A stretch of 64,000 bases of DNA from Parabacteroides gordonii MS-1 = DSM 23371 (GCF_000969825.1 NZ_KQ033920.1:1167672-1231671); one strand, 5' to 3'. Positions 28,217-37,057 are shown, counted from the first letter of the stretch. Translations and numbers: made by a program. Notes: generated by a model from the sequence alone, not told the origin.

Positions 28217-29014
28217 TTATAGTTCTGATGGAGTTGTGTTTGCCAAATTTTTAGCTTCTTTTACAAAATGGGAAAAGTCGGTATATCCCAATTCGTCGTA
28301 TAAATCATAACTACCATTTGCACGATAGTTCTTCAATGCAGTTTTAAAGCGTAAAGCTTTAAAGCATTGTTTGGGTGATATACCTAATACTTCTTTGAAA
28401 TATCTATTGAGTGTAGGATTTGACACACCAACTTCCTTACTTACTGTGTTCAATTTGTAATTACGGTTAGTATTGATATAGTAAATTGTTTTTATTACAG
28501 TGTTGAGTTTGAAATCAGAACTAAAGATTTTCATATTACTTAAAATCCAATTCTCTACAAACTGAACTCGCTCGGCAAAAGAGCTTTGCAATTTTAGTTC
28601 GTCTATTACTTTTTGATTTAGATACTTTTGCAGAGACAAATGATTATCCACCAAAGTTGAAATATCTTTAGATAAACAGGAGTACAAAACTCCCGGCTTG
28701 AATTTTATTGAAAATTCATGGGTTCCGGGAGCGTGTATTACAGTGATCGCTTCTGTTAAGCTACCAGATATCTTATCACCCGATGTATCAATTATACCAT
28801 GTTCACGATGTACTTTGAATGTCTGACTACTATCGGAGATATAAATTGAAACTAAGATATTAGCATTGGGCAAAGCCACAAGTGAAAATGGAGTTATAGA
28901 ATTGTTAGGAGTACATATTTCAAAATAATACTCAACAATATCCTTTAATTCAAAACAAGGATATTTAATTTCTACTTGTTCTTCATCTTCAAATATGACT
29001 TTACTCTTTACCAT
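28217..29014 (-). CDS. AraC-family transcriptional regulator
   Basis: 265 residues. The N-terminal about 160 residues form a sensor with FELKDIVEYYFEI and EFSIKFKPGVLYS, resembling the DUF6597 type. The C-terminal AraC domain has LNTVSKEVGVSNPTLNRYFK, SPKQCFKALRF and DELGYTDFSHFVKEAK. It starts 2 bases after the stop of the synthetase-like gene, so both are probably co-transcribed. The signal is unknown. Confidence 0.82.
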   Translation of the reverse strand: MVKSKVIFEDEEQVEIKYPCFELKDIVEYYFEICTPNNSITPFSLVALPNANILVSIYISDSSQTFKVHREHGIIDTSGDKISGSLTEAITVIHAPGTHEFSIKFKPGVLYSCLSKDISTLVDNHLSLQKYLNQKVIDELKLQSSFAERVQFVENWILSNMKIFSSDFKLNTVIKTIYYINTNRNYKLNTVSKEVGVSNPTLNRYFKEVLGISPKQCFKALRFKTALKNYRANGSYDLYDELGYTDFSHFVKEAKNLANTTPSEL

Positions 29015-29016
29015 GT

Positions 29017-29949
29017 TTATTTAGTTAGGTGATATAATACCTGAATACCAAGCCCGAATGTCATCATTCGCTCTTTTTTGTTGGTTAATAGCTGTTGTGT
29101 CCAATCAAGCAATCCACCGTCAGCAATTTCAATAGTATTGCCGCCGATCACTATTTGCTGCTTTATTCTGAAACCATGATAATAGTTATTATCATGTTCC
29201 GGTGCTATAACCAAGACCTCAAGATTACTATTTTTTTCCCGGACATACGATATTGATTCCATTATTAGTGGGCTTTGACTGTCATAACCTTTGCATGGAA
29301 TAATCTCATAATATATTTTCTCCACACCGTAACTTTTACATATTTCATATGATGTAGTTAAATGTTTTAATAGTTCTTCTTTCTCAAAATTAAAGCTACC
29401 AGTATCTCTGCCGCATGAAATAAGGGCGAGAACAGTAAAATGAGGAGTGAAATTAGGATTATTAAATACCTGTGTCCTTATTACCCGTGAAATGTTGCTG
29501 TAATTATAGGTTTTGTTATCTAATTCTCCTTTTTTCTTTAACGATGCGTAATGTAATGCTATTGCATTCGTCGGGTCTGCCTGTACTTCTGTGTTTCTTA
29601 AAGAAGTAAGGACTTTTTTTTGATCTACTGTTGCTATAACACTACTTGTCCCAAATTGAGCGACCGGGGAAAGTTCTATGGGTTCAAATCCTCTACCTGC
29701 CATTAATTTATAGCACCGTAATTCATTTTCTTTATATTCTAAAACATCTTCTAATAAGGCGGGCTTAACAAGCTTGTTGCCCTCATATTTACTTAGTAAA
29801 GATGAGGGAGTTTCCTGTTGAACACGCTTGTTAAAAACGTCCAGTAAAACAGTGTTCAGTTCCGACCCGCTTAATTCATCGGACAACACTTTAACTATAT
29901 CTTGCAAATCTAATTTACTAATAATGTGATCGCCTATATCTTTTTTCAT
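29017..29949 (-). CDS. Unrecognised protein, possibly a class II aminoacyl-tRNA-synthetase-like fold
   Basis: 310 residues. I cannot assign a function. The stretch FEPIELSPVAQFGTSSV followed by SLRNTEVQADPTNAIAL, with a closing MTFGLGIQVLYHL, resembles the layout of class II synthetase-like proteins such as HisZ (a substrate-binding core and a motif-3-like end), but the match is weak. The N-terminal 60 residues look helical. It overlaps the disrupted GNAT gene by ATGA and is followed after 2 bases by an AraC regulator, suggesting a three-gene cargo operon. Confidence 0.55.
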   Translation of the reverse strand: MKKDIGDHIISKLDLQDIVKVLSDELSGSELNTVLLDVFNKRVQQETPSSLLSKYEGNKLVKPALLEDVLEYKENELRCYKLMAGRGFEPIELSPVAQFGTSSVIATVDQKKVLTSLRNTEVQADPTNAIALHYASLKKKGELDNKTYNYSNISRVIRTQVFNNPNFTPHFTVLALISCGRDTGSFNFEKEELLKHLTTSYEICKSYGVEKIYYEIIPCKGYDSQSPLIMESISYVREKNSNLEVLVIAPEHDNNYYHGFRIKQQIVIGGNTIEIADGGLLDWTQQLLTNKKERMMTFGLGIQVLYHLTK

Positions 29950-30427
29950 TTTTTCCTAATACTATATAAATGTTCATCAACTATTTGTCCCTCTTTTATA
30001 ACCGAGGACTTAATAATGGCTTCCTTTTCAAAACTTTCATTGAGCCTATATTATACTCGTAAATTTTCGCATAAATCCTCAATAAGTTAAGTTCTTCAAA
30101 AGCAAATTTTATCAATAACCTTACCGCTTCGGTGGCATATCCTTTGCCCCAATAAGGTTCTCCAATCCAATATCCAATTTCTGCATTAATACGATATACG
30201 CCATACTGTGGTATTAGGCTGCAACAACCAACGAATGTATTATTCTCATATATCCCGAAGACGTTTCCTAATGATCCATTTGTAGCTAAATCAAGAAATG
30301 TAGTAGCATCTTCAATCTTATAAGGATATGGAAAGGTGTCCCGTAAGTTTACAGCGATAGCGTGATTATTTGCTAATTGCTGTATATCCTCAGGTGGAGT
30401 TAGGTTTATATTTTGTAATCGTATCAT
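29946..30427 (-). pseudogene. GNAT acetyltransferase gene with a frame-disrupting deletion
   Basis: The first about 130 codons encode a RimJ/RimL-type acetyltransferase (EIGYWIGEPYWGKGYATEAV, NIGSMKVL). The frame then breaks at TTTTGAAAAGG and stops early at 29996. In the next frame the expected end continues (EKEAIIKSSVIKEG, then DEHLY) to a TGA that overlaps the next ATG as ATGA. The residues normally found between KVLE and EKEA are missing, which fits a short deletion between TTGAAAA-type repeats. The intact gene would have been the first of an operon with the synthetase-like gene. Confidence 0.75.
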
Positions 30428-30546
30428 TTTAATGTACTTATTGTTTTTGCAAAGGTAATCTCATATGTCATATTAATAAGTGTAAAAATGAATCAATCTG
30501 CTAATTCTTTTAATAGCCTAATCATTAATCAAATTTGTTCTAATAG

Positions 30547-30819
30547 TTAATCCTGAATTTTATCTTTTAGTTCTTTTTTTAATTCTGATGGAATATCATT
30601 CCAGTGTAAGTTTAATAGAGCTCCTTCTAAAGAATAGAGATAATAGCACACAGGTATAGTCTTTTCAGGATGTTGTTCACGTATCTTTATAAAAGCTTTG
30701 ACAGAGGTTGTTTCTGCAAGATCGGCTAAAGTGAATATACCAATTTCATTAAGGTATTTCTCGATAGTTGCACCTATGTTCTTCGCATTTCTTAAATTGT
30801 TGTCTATTTTTGATTTCAT
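30547..30819 (-). CDS. TfoX/Sxy C-terminal-domain protein
   Basis: 90 residues matching only the C-terminal domain of TfoX/Sxy: LRNAKNIGATIEKYLNEIGI, FTLADLAE and the ending LEGALLNLHWNDIP. In Proteobacteria full-length Sxy controls competence, but stand-alone C-terminal domains in Bacteroidetes have no known role; the helical repeat resembles DNA-binding helix-hairpin-helix units. It lies in a block of small cargo genes. Confidence 0.8.
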   Translation of the reverse strand: MKSKIDNNLRNAKNIGATIEKYLNEIGIFTLADLAETTSVKAFIKIREQHPEKTIPVCYYLYSLEGALLNLHWNDIPSELKKELKDKIQD

Positions 30820-30894
30820 TTTTACTATGGACTACGTAATATAATCTTCTTTCTACAAATTCGGTAATATTTTATCATTTCGGCAATACTTATT

Positions 30895-31107
30895 CTACAA
30901 TAATTCAATAGATCGCTTTAAACATCTAATCGGTACCCAACCTGTCATTCCATTGCCCGCTATACACCAAACCCAATTTACCCATTCTGGATCAGTTTCT
31001 TTTATAGCTAAATTGACTACAACTTTTTCATCTTTCTTTAATATAATAGGATTTTCATAGCTCTCAACCCATTTGCACACAACAATATATTTATCTAAAT
31101 ATTTCAT
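30895..31107 (-). CDS. Small SH3-like domain protein
   Basis: 70 residues. The pattern of short beta strands with WVNWVWCIAG, GMTGWVPIRCLK fits a variant SH3 domain. No signal peptide. Function unknown. Its ATG overlaps the stop of the short frame at 31107-31243, suggesting translational coupling in the original operon. Confidence 0.6.
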   Translation of the reverse strand: MKYLDKYIVVCKWVESYENPIILKKDEKVVVNLAIKETDPEWVNWVWCIAGNGMTGWVPIRCLKRSIELL

Positions 31108-31243
31108 TATCTTGTTATTAAGTTGTTTTCAATAGTTGCTTTTATATTTTTAGCGATTTCTTTAATCACCGTTTATCTTTAACTTCATCCTTACTGGTTA
31201 TTACATAAAGTATTGACAGTTGCTTTATGCTATATAATTCCAT
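31107..31243 (-). pseudogene. Short frameshifted ORF upstream of the SH3-like gene
   Basis: From the ATG at 31243 the minus strand reads MELYSIKQLSILYVITSK and stops after 25 codons. In another frame IKEIAKNIKATIENN continues to a TAA that overlaps the next ATG. This suggests a small gene broken by an indel. A TAACTTTG -7 box lies just upstream, near 31251. I do not recognise the product. Confidence 0.35.
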
Positions 31244-31294
31244 GCCGCAAAGTTAAAACATAGAGTTTTTCAAAAATAGGAAAAATCGGACATT

Positions 31295-32078
31295 TTATTC
31301 AGCGGCGATCTTTGAGGGCGTTTTACCGTAAAATAATTTAAACTCTTTTATGAAATGATTTTTCGGATTTTATTAATTTAACTGAAGGGTCAATCTTTAA
31401 AAGATTCTGAAAACGAACAATTCGGCAAAAAGACTTGGCTGTATCTCCTATGTAAAAATTAAAAAGTCGTTGTAAATGACGACTACTTATTCCACCATTC
31501 AAATCTTTCTCAATAATAATCGATCCTTTGCTTTTTAAAATAGTTTCTAATGCACAGAAAAATCTATTATCAAAAGGTTTATCTATTTTATTAATATGCT
31601 TAATAAAATAGATATTGAGTTCATCGCACAAATCCTGAAGGCATAAGCATCTATCTTTCGATTGTTGAATTACATTGTATATACGAGGTTGCACGGTATT
31701 TAAACGTTCGTAATGATTGCTTAATTCTGACGCATCTATATTAAATAGTAATGGAAATATACCCGGAAGAAACCGTATTCCGAAATAATTGAATTCTTTA
31801 TCAATGCCAATCTTCACAAAAGAATTGCAGTACCCCATTATATATGTTTCATCATAATTTGTACAATTAAAAACGATATCAATACACCCATCAGCAACTA
31901 CACGATAATTGTATATATCATCTAGTGGCTTAATAGTCTTTAGATTCCAATAACAATAAATAAAGTCTTGTAGTTGTGCGTCAGATGGCAACTCAATATA
32001 TGAGACCTCGCCATTAGTACCTATTACTGCTGGCTGTACTGGAGTGTACAGGCTTCTTATGTTGTATTCCAATTTCAA
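31295..32078 (-). pseudogene. AraC-family regulator gene with an internal deletion in the HTH domain
   Basis: The first 246 codons encode a DUF6597-type sensor (YIELPSDAQLQDFIYCYWNL) and the start of the AraC HTH (SRHLQRLFNFYIG, RIVRFQNLLKIDPS). The frame then ends in unrelated codons at 31338. In the next frame the expected domain end appears (HFIKEFKLFYGKTPSKIAAE) up to 31295. The GYYDQ-type turn before it is missing, so about 15 codons and the frame have been lost. The DNA-binding domain would be non-functional. Confidence 0.75.
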
Positions 32079-32136
32079 ATTACGAGTGCTAACTTAGATT
32101 ACTACTTTATCAACTTTATATATCGGCTACCTCTCA

Positions 32137-32241
32137 CTATGAATCAAAAGCTGACATAGCTTTAAAATATTCGGTGTAGAAATCTATGCATTCCTTTACT
32201 TTATTTGTATGGAACGTAATTGAAAGGTCTTTGAACTTCAT
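32137..32241 (-). pseudogene. Truncated VOC/glyoxalase-family gene
   Basis: 34 codons from the ATG at 32241 encode LSITFHTNKVKECIDFYTEY and FKAMSAFDS, the first strand-helix unit of a glyoxalase/bleomycin-resistance-like fold, then a stop. The remaining 80 or so residues are absent. It precedes the damaged AraC gene on the same strand, an arrangement common for VOC-AraC pairs. The rest of the 32079-32462 gap shows no gene. Confidence 0.5.
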
Positions 32242-32462
32242 GCTGACTACATTTATAAATTGTTGCAATATAGTAAAATTTGGAGTGTGCTCATGGTATT
32301 TCTCATGAAGATTTAAGTGTTATTTGGGAAACTAGCTCGTAGAGACAGTAGTGGTTTTATTATGCCATCCTTGGACAGTTTTGAAAACGGCTCCTGATTC
32401 TTCTTTCATTTGCCGATGAAAGTTAGATCAACACGTTTTATAAACCTTTTAAAATTGAAAGT

Positions 32463-32777
32463 ATGGAAGTAGTAACCATTGAAAAGAGAACCTTTTCGTA
32501 TGTCTGCGAACGGTTCACTGAGTTTGCCAAACGAATAGAAAGTTTGTGCAGCACTCATACCCAGAAAGTAGAAAACTGGCTGGATAGTCAGAAAGTGTGC
32601 CTGTTGTTAGGTTTTAGTAAACGAACGCTGCAATATTACCGAAGTAGTGGACGACTGGCTCATTCTCAAATCGGCAGCAAGATTTATTATAAGTCTTCCG
32701 ATATTGAAAGAATTATTGTGGACAGTGAAACACAAAATCAATCACCCAAACAAACCACGCCTTATGAAAAGAACTAA
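32463..32777 (+). CDS. Excisionase-like helix-turn-helix protein (module copy 1)
   Basis: 104 residues. The MerR/excisionase-type HTH spans about 40-85: WLDSQKVCLLLGFSKRTLQY, SSGRLAHSQIGSKIYY. Proteins of this kind accompany Bacteroidetes integrases and act in excision or transfer control. It overlaps the DUF3876 gene by 14 bases. An almost identical protein is encoded at 47032-47346, as part of a duplicated module. Confidence 0.82.
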   Translation: MEVVTIEKRTFSYVCERFTEFAKRIESLCSTHTQKVENWLDSQKVCLLLGFSKRTLQYYRSSGRLAHSQIGSKIYYKSSDIERIIVDSETQNQSPKQTTPYEKN

Positions 32778-33057
32778 AGAAGATTATCCGTCCTTCAATC
32801 TGTTTTCCATTGTAGGCACATGGGAAAGCATTAATCTGAATCCTACGGTTATCATCTATCGGAGCGACAAAGAGTATCTCCTTTCTATTATATATATATC
32901 AGAAACTACTAAACAGGCTTCACCCGCTACTTATGAGATACAGCAGGATAGTAGCCTGTATTTTATTGCCACTGCATCCAAACGGCTCTATATTGATTAT
33001 GATCCGGCAAAAGATGTACTTAGCATTTCATCACTTGGTGACTATCTGCGCAACTAA
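32764..33057 (+). CDS. DUF3876-family protein (module copy 1)
   Basis: 97 residues, beta-rich, with IVGTWESINLNPTVIIY and YFIA..SKRLYIDYDPAKDV-like strands matching the DUF3876 family found in Bacteroidetes mobile elements. Function unknown. The ATG at 32764 lies within the end of the HTH gene, suggesting translational coupling. Its twin is at 47333-47626. Confidence 0.72.
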   Translation: MKRTKEDYPSFNLFSIVGTWESINLNPTVIIYRSDKEYLLSIIYISETTKQASPATYEIQQDSSLYFIATASKRLYIDYDPAKDVLSISSLGDYLRN

Positions 33058-33094
33058 TCAGCCATATAGCAATCTTGAAATCAATCTTTCAATC

Positions 33095-33388
33095 ATGGAA
33101 CTAATAAATAAAGATACCCCGCAAATTAAAGAGTTTATTTCTTCGCTTGATTCGATGCTGAATGGTATTGAATCTATAGTCAAGCATTACAAGCCCCACC
33201 TGAACGGGGAGCGTTTTCTTTCTAACAATGAAGTTTCCAAGAAACTGAATGTCAGTTTGCGAACCCTGCAAGAATGGCGAGATACAGGTCTAATCCCCTT
33301 TATCCAGATAAAAGGTAAAATCATTTATCGCCAAAGCGATATTGATAAGCTGCTCCAAAAGCACTACTTTGAAAGCTGGAAAGAATAA
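33095..33388 (+). CDS. Second excisionase-like helix-turn-helix protein (module copy 1)
   Basis: 97 residues. The HTH is FLSNNEVSKKLNVSLRTLQE, WRDTGLIPFIQIKGKIIYR. The N-terminal about 40 residues form a helical, probably dimerising segment. Such paired HTH genes precede integrase genes in Bacteroides mobilizable elements. The twin at 47680-47973 differs at few positions. Confidence 0.82.
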   Translation: MELINKDTPQIKEFISSLDSMLNGIESIVKHYKPHLNGERFLSNNEVSKKLNVSLRTLQEWRDTGLIPFIQIKGKIIYRQSDIDKLLQKHYFESWKE

Positions 33389-33452
33389 CTACCTAAAAGA
33401 GTATGATTTCCACTATCTTAAAAGGAAACCTCTTTTATTAAGGTGGAAATTA

Positions 33453-33460
33453 TACCTTTG
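33453..33460 (+). promoter_or_regulatory. -7 box of the GNAT gene
   Basis: TACCTTTG, 20 bases before the GNAT ATG. It shows that this cargo gene carries its own promoter. Confidence 0.45.
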
Positions 33461-33480
33461 CATTCCAAACAGTTACAATT

Positions 33481-34008
33481 ATGAAGTTTGTAATAGAATC
33501 CGGCACACCTGCCGATATTGACGAATTAGAAAAGTTGTATGATGATCTGAATGATTATCTATCAGCTACCACCAACTATCCCGGATGGATAAAAGGCATT
33601 TATCCTATTCGTGAAGATGCGATTGCTGGCATAGAAAATAATACTCTTTTTGTTGTCAGGTATGAGGGAAAAATAGCTGGCTCTATTATCTTAGACCATC
33701 ACCCCGATGAAGCCTATAATAATGTAAGGTGGAAAATAGAAGCTGACTACAGTCGTATCTTTGTGATACGCACTTTTGTGGTGCATCCCTCATTCTTGAA
33801 AATGGGTATCGGTCGTGTTTTGATGGATTATTCGTTTGAACTGGCTCAACAATCAGGTATAAAATCCATCCGTTTGGATGTGTATGAAAATAATCTTCCG
33901 GCAATCTCCCTCTATGAGAAATGCGGTTTTGAATACATTGATACCGTAGATTTAGGCTTTGGCAACTATGGGCTGGACTGGTTCAAACTATATGAGAAAC
34001 TTGTTTAA
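33481..34008 (+). CDS. GNAT-family N-acetyltransferase
   Basis: 175 residues. GNAT strands with the acetyl-CoA loop VHPSFLKMGIGRVLMDYSF (about 99-117) and VYENNLPAISLYEKCGFEY. Substrate unknown. It is absent from the second module copy, where the HTH gene runs almost directly into the non-coding element, so it is a cargo gene inserted between the two and carries its own -7 box. Confidence 0.87.
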   Translation: MKFVIESGTPADIDELEKLYDDLNDYLSATTNYPGWIKGIYPIREDAIAGIENNTLFVVRYEGKIAGSIILDHHPDEAYNNVRWKIEADYSRIFVIRTFVVHPSFLKMGIGRVLMDYSFELAQQSGIKSIRLDVYENNLPAISLYEKCGFEYIDTVDLGFGNYGLDWFKLYEKLV

Positions 34009-34081
34009 ACTCTATTCAAGTGGAAGTTGCTTACCTCATTGCCAGCCCCGAAAACATTGTTTTTCGGAATTTAATTTGAAT

Positions 34082-34245
34082 CATTGACTTTTCCAGTGAA
34101 GTATTTAGTCTGTGCAAGTCTTTAGATGAAAATACGCTCGAAATGTAATGAGAGGAAGATTTTCATCTAAACCGAAGGCTCGGACTTGAACAGGCTAAAT
34201 ATGGAACTTACCTTTGTCAATGTTCATATTAAGTTCTGGAAAACT
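34082..34245 (+). ncRNA. Structured non-coding element, copy 1
   Basis: About 165 bases without a gene, repeated at 48019-48180. Predicted pairings: an outer helix CATTGAC (34082-34088) with GTCAATG (34216-34222); P1 CAAGTC (34115-34120) with GACTTG (34183-34188); P2 TTTAGATGAAAAT (34121-34133) with ATTTTCATCTAAA (34159-34171); and P3 CCG/CGG inside 34172-34183. Two P2 pairs change on both sides between the copies, and one becomes a G-U pair only if the plus strand is the RNA. TTTTCCAG (34089-34096) could also pair with CTGGAAAA (34236-34243), crossing the outer helix. Confidence 0.5.
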
Positions 34246-34340
34246 TATGCTACTTAAAATTAAATCATTAAAATGCGCTATATTTGCTGTGATATTTATA
34301 GATCTTGAATATTTATTTCTAACAATATAATAATACGTTT

Positions 34341-35756
34341 ATGAAATGTAAACTGCAAAAACTAGATATACCAGATGAGAATCCTTTCTTAAACTGTAAG
34401 TTGGGCAGAGAAAAATATGCAGATATATTGAAAGCAATTGTTTTGACTTACAATGAGGGTTGTGTATTAGCTATAAATGGAAAGTGGGGAACCGGGAAGA
34501 CTACGTTTGTTGAGATGTGGGCAAAATATTTGAAACTAGATGATTTTCATACATTATATTTTAATGCATGGGAAAATGATTTTATTTCAGATCCGATTGT
34601 TGGTTTATTAGGTGAACTAAAAAAGGTAAGTTCACAAAAGAAGAAAGAAGATGCACTTTTATCAGTTATAAGCACAGCAGGAAAAATAGTTCTGAAAGCA
34701 GCTCCTGCAATAGCTAAAGGAATACTAAAAAAATATGCAGGTGAAGATGTTGTTGATATTTACTCCGATAGTATAGAAGAAGGAGCTTCTTTATTAAAGG
34801 AAGAAATTGAAAGCTATGAGAAGCAGAAATTATGTTTAGAGCAATTCCATGCCGAATTATCGAATTTTGTGTTAGATATTTGCAACGACAAACCTTTGGT
34901 TTTCATTGTTGATGAACTAGACAGGTGTAATCCTTATTATGCTGTAAAGGTATTGGAAAGGATAAAACATCTTTTCAATATACCTAATATTGTATTTGTT
35001 ATATCCATAGATAAACAACAATTAAGTAATTCTATACGAGGATATTATGGTAGTGATTTAATAGATGCAGATGAATACTTAAAGAGATTTATTGATATTG
35101 AATATACCTTACCAGATCCTGATGTAGATAAATTCAGTAGCTATTTATATGAATTTTATGATTTTGATGCATTCTTTGGAACAGAAGAAAGGGGGCAATA
35201 TTTTAAACGAGATAATGAACAGGATAACTTTCTCAAAATCGCTCAAGCTCTTTTTAAACATAAGAATTTAACTTTAAGGCAAATAGAGAAAATTTTCACA
35301 AATACTCGGTTGTCATTAAAAATGTTTTCGCATAATGAATATGTTTGTCCTGATGTACTTTTCTTGCTAACTTATTTTCATATATGCGAATCGGACTTAT
35401 ATGAGAAGATATGCCATAAGAATTATGATATTCAAGGTTTGGTAGATCAGCTAGAAAATAGTATTCCTCAATGCATATTTAAAGTAGATGAATCATATAA
35501 TAAGTATCGCAATCGTTTTTTCTTATTTACTATTGCTCAGTTAATAGCATGTTATGCGGTCGAAGGATATGCTCACGTTTCATTGATAACAGACAAAGAA
35601 CCAAATAAAAATCGTGAACTTTTATTTACTACAAAATTTATGGATAATAAGACTTTAGTTGAAGCTCTAGAATGGACAGAACATCAATATAGAGGAATTT
35701 TTGCTTTATCACATATTACAAATAAGATAAGCCTATTAGAAAATTTTAAAAACTGA
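34341..35756 (+). CDS. Solitary KAP-family P-loop NTPase
   Basis: 471 residues. Walker A is NGKWGTGKTTF (about 46-56), Walker B is LVFIVDELDRC (near 190), followed by the KAP stretch VLERIKHLFNIPNIVFVISI and EYLKRFIDIEYTLP. Residues about 100-150 form an insert with an alanine-rich, possibly membrane-touching helix (KAAPAIAKGILKKY). KAP NTPases are common in anti-phage and other conflict systems, and the qatA gene nearby encodes another. No partner gene is adjacent. It is strongly AT-rich and occupies a cargo slot between the non-coding element and the recombinase. Confidence 0.82.
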   Translation: MKCKLQKLDIPDENPFLNCKLGREKYADILKAIVLTYNEGCVLAINGKWGTGKTTFVEMWAKYLKLDDFHTLYFNAWENDFISDPIVGLLGELKKVSSQKKKEDALLSVISTAGKIVLKAAPAIAKGILKKYAGEDVVDIYSDSIEEGASLLKEEIESYEKQKLCLEQFHAELSNFVLDICNDKPLVFIVDELDRCNPYYAVKVLERIKHLFNIPNIVFVISIDKQQLSNSIRGYYGSDLIDADEYLKRFIDIEYTLPDPDVDKFSSYLYEFYDFDAFFGTEERGQYFKRDNEQDNFLKIAQALFKHKNLTLRQIEKIFTNTRLSLKMFSHNEYVCPDVLFLLTYFHICESDLYEKICHKNYDIQGLVDQLENSIPQCIFKVDESYNKYRNRFFLFTIAQLIACYAVEGYAHVSLITDKEPNKNRELLFTTKFMDNKTLVEALEWTEHQYRGIFALSHITNKISLLENFKN

Positions 35757-35830
35757 GGTTGTATTTATTTTGTATAATGGCAGTCCATCCTTTTGTTTTG
35801 AAGTGTGAAAGGACAGACTGCCAGATAATA

Positions 35831-37057
35831 TTATATAGCCAATTCCGACAGGCAGCTATTTACTTTTTTCATATCCTTGAAAATATTCTGATCCAGTACT
35901 CGTGCATAGTGTTTAGTCACGCTTGTATCTGCGTGTCCCAACATCTTAGCAACATTTTCCATACTCACGCCATTCGCTAGGCATATAGAGGTGGCGTAGG
36001 AGTGGCGGGCTGAATGCGTGCTCAGCGTCTTTTGAATTCCGCATATATCAGCTATTTCTTTGAGATAACTATTCATTCGTTGATTACAGGGAACAGGCAT
36101 CACAACACCTTTTCGAACACATTCGGGATGATTTTGATATTTATGAATTAGCTTCATAGGAAGATCGAGTAAAGGTATATTGCACATATTATCTGTCTTT
36201 TCCCTTGTTTTGCGAATCCAATAACTACCGTCCATGTCGCGGAAGATATGCTCCGGTTTCAGATGTTGCACATCCGTGAAAGCGAGTCCGGTCAGGCTAC
36301 AAAAGACGAAAATATCACGGACTACTTCCATTCTTGGAATTGTGAATTCTTTTTCAATCAGTTTATTTAATTCTTCTTCCGTCAAAAACTCACGGTTACT
36401 GGCAGTCTGGTGGAAACGGATTTCAACAAACGGGTCATCATCCATCCACTTGTTCACGAGAGCATTCCGGATTATCTTTTTCAGATTTTTCAGATACTTG
36501 ACTGTCGCATTCTGGGCGCAGTCTTTCTCCGTCTTGATAAAATGCTCGAACTCTTTCACAAACTCCTGATTAATATTCTTCAATGGAATATCAGAGAAAC
36601 GATATTTCTCTTTCATGAATTCTTCAAGATAGCGGACCGTTCTCTCATACCGTAAAACCGTACCCAATACCACATCTTTATCCAAAAGCTCACGGTATTT
36701 CTTATTATGTTCCCTGAAAACTTCCAGCAACATTTTTGGAGATTCACCTTCACCATAGAAATGGCGTTTCAGGATTTCGGCAGTAATGGGTTTGCCGTCT
36801 TGCTCCAATTCTCTGTGGATACGTAGTACTTTTGTCCGAACCGTTTCAAGATAGTGGTTGAGTTCCTGATGCTTCCGTTCCTTCCCAATCGCACATTCCT
36901 TATTACTATTCCACAGGGAAACCTCGACACTGCGTTTGATTTGAACTTCCGCACGTTGGCCGTTGATTGTGATGCGTAGGCAAATCGGTGCCTCGCCATT
37001 CTTTAATAACTTACTCTTCTTGATGAAAAAGAGGATTGAAAAATAGTTTCTGTCCAT
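35831..37057 (-). CDS. Tyrosine recombinase (integrase) of a mobilizable element
   Basis: 408 residues: an N-terminal Arm/SAM-like domain (about 1-210) and a catalytic domain with a first Arg in FCSLTGLAFTDV context, the box HSARHSYATSICLA, LGHADTSVTKHYARV (active-site Tyr in HYARV). It cuts and joins attachment sites of a Bacteroides-type element. Its gene end is duplicated as a fragment at 48258-48458. A TATTTTTG -7-like box precedes its start. Confidence 0.9.
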   Translation of the reverse strand: MDRNYFSILFFIKKSKLLKNGEAPICLRITINGQRAEVQIKRSVEVSLWNSNKECAIGKERKHQELNHYLETVRTKVLRIHRELEQDGKPITAEILKRHFYGEGESPKMLLEVFREHNKKYRELLDKDVVLGTVLRYERTVRYLEEFMKEKYRFSDIPLKNINQEFVKEFEHFIKTEKDCAQNATVKYLKNLKKIIRNALVNKWMDDDPFVEIRFHQTASNREFLTEEELNKLIEKEFTIPRMEVVRDIFVFCSLTGLAFTDVQHLKPEHIFRDMDGSYWIRKTREKTDNMCNIPLLDLPMKLIHKYQNHPECVRKGVVMPVPCNQRMNSYLKEIADICGIQKTLSTHSARHSYATSICLANGVSMENVAKMLGHADTSVTKHYARVLDQNIFKDMKKVNSCLSELAI

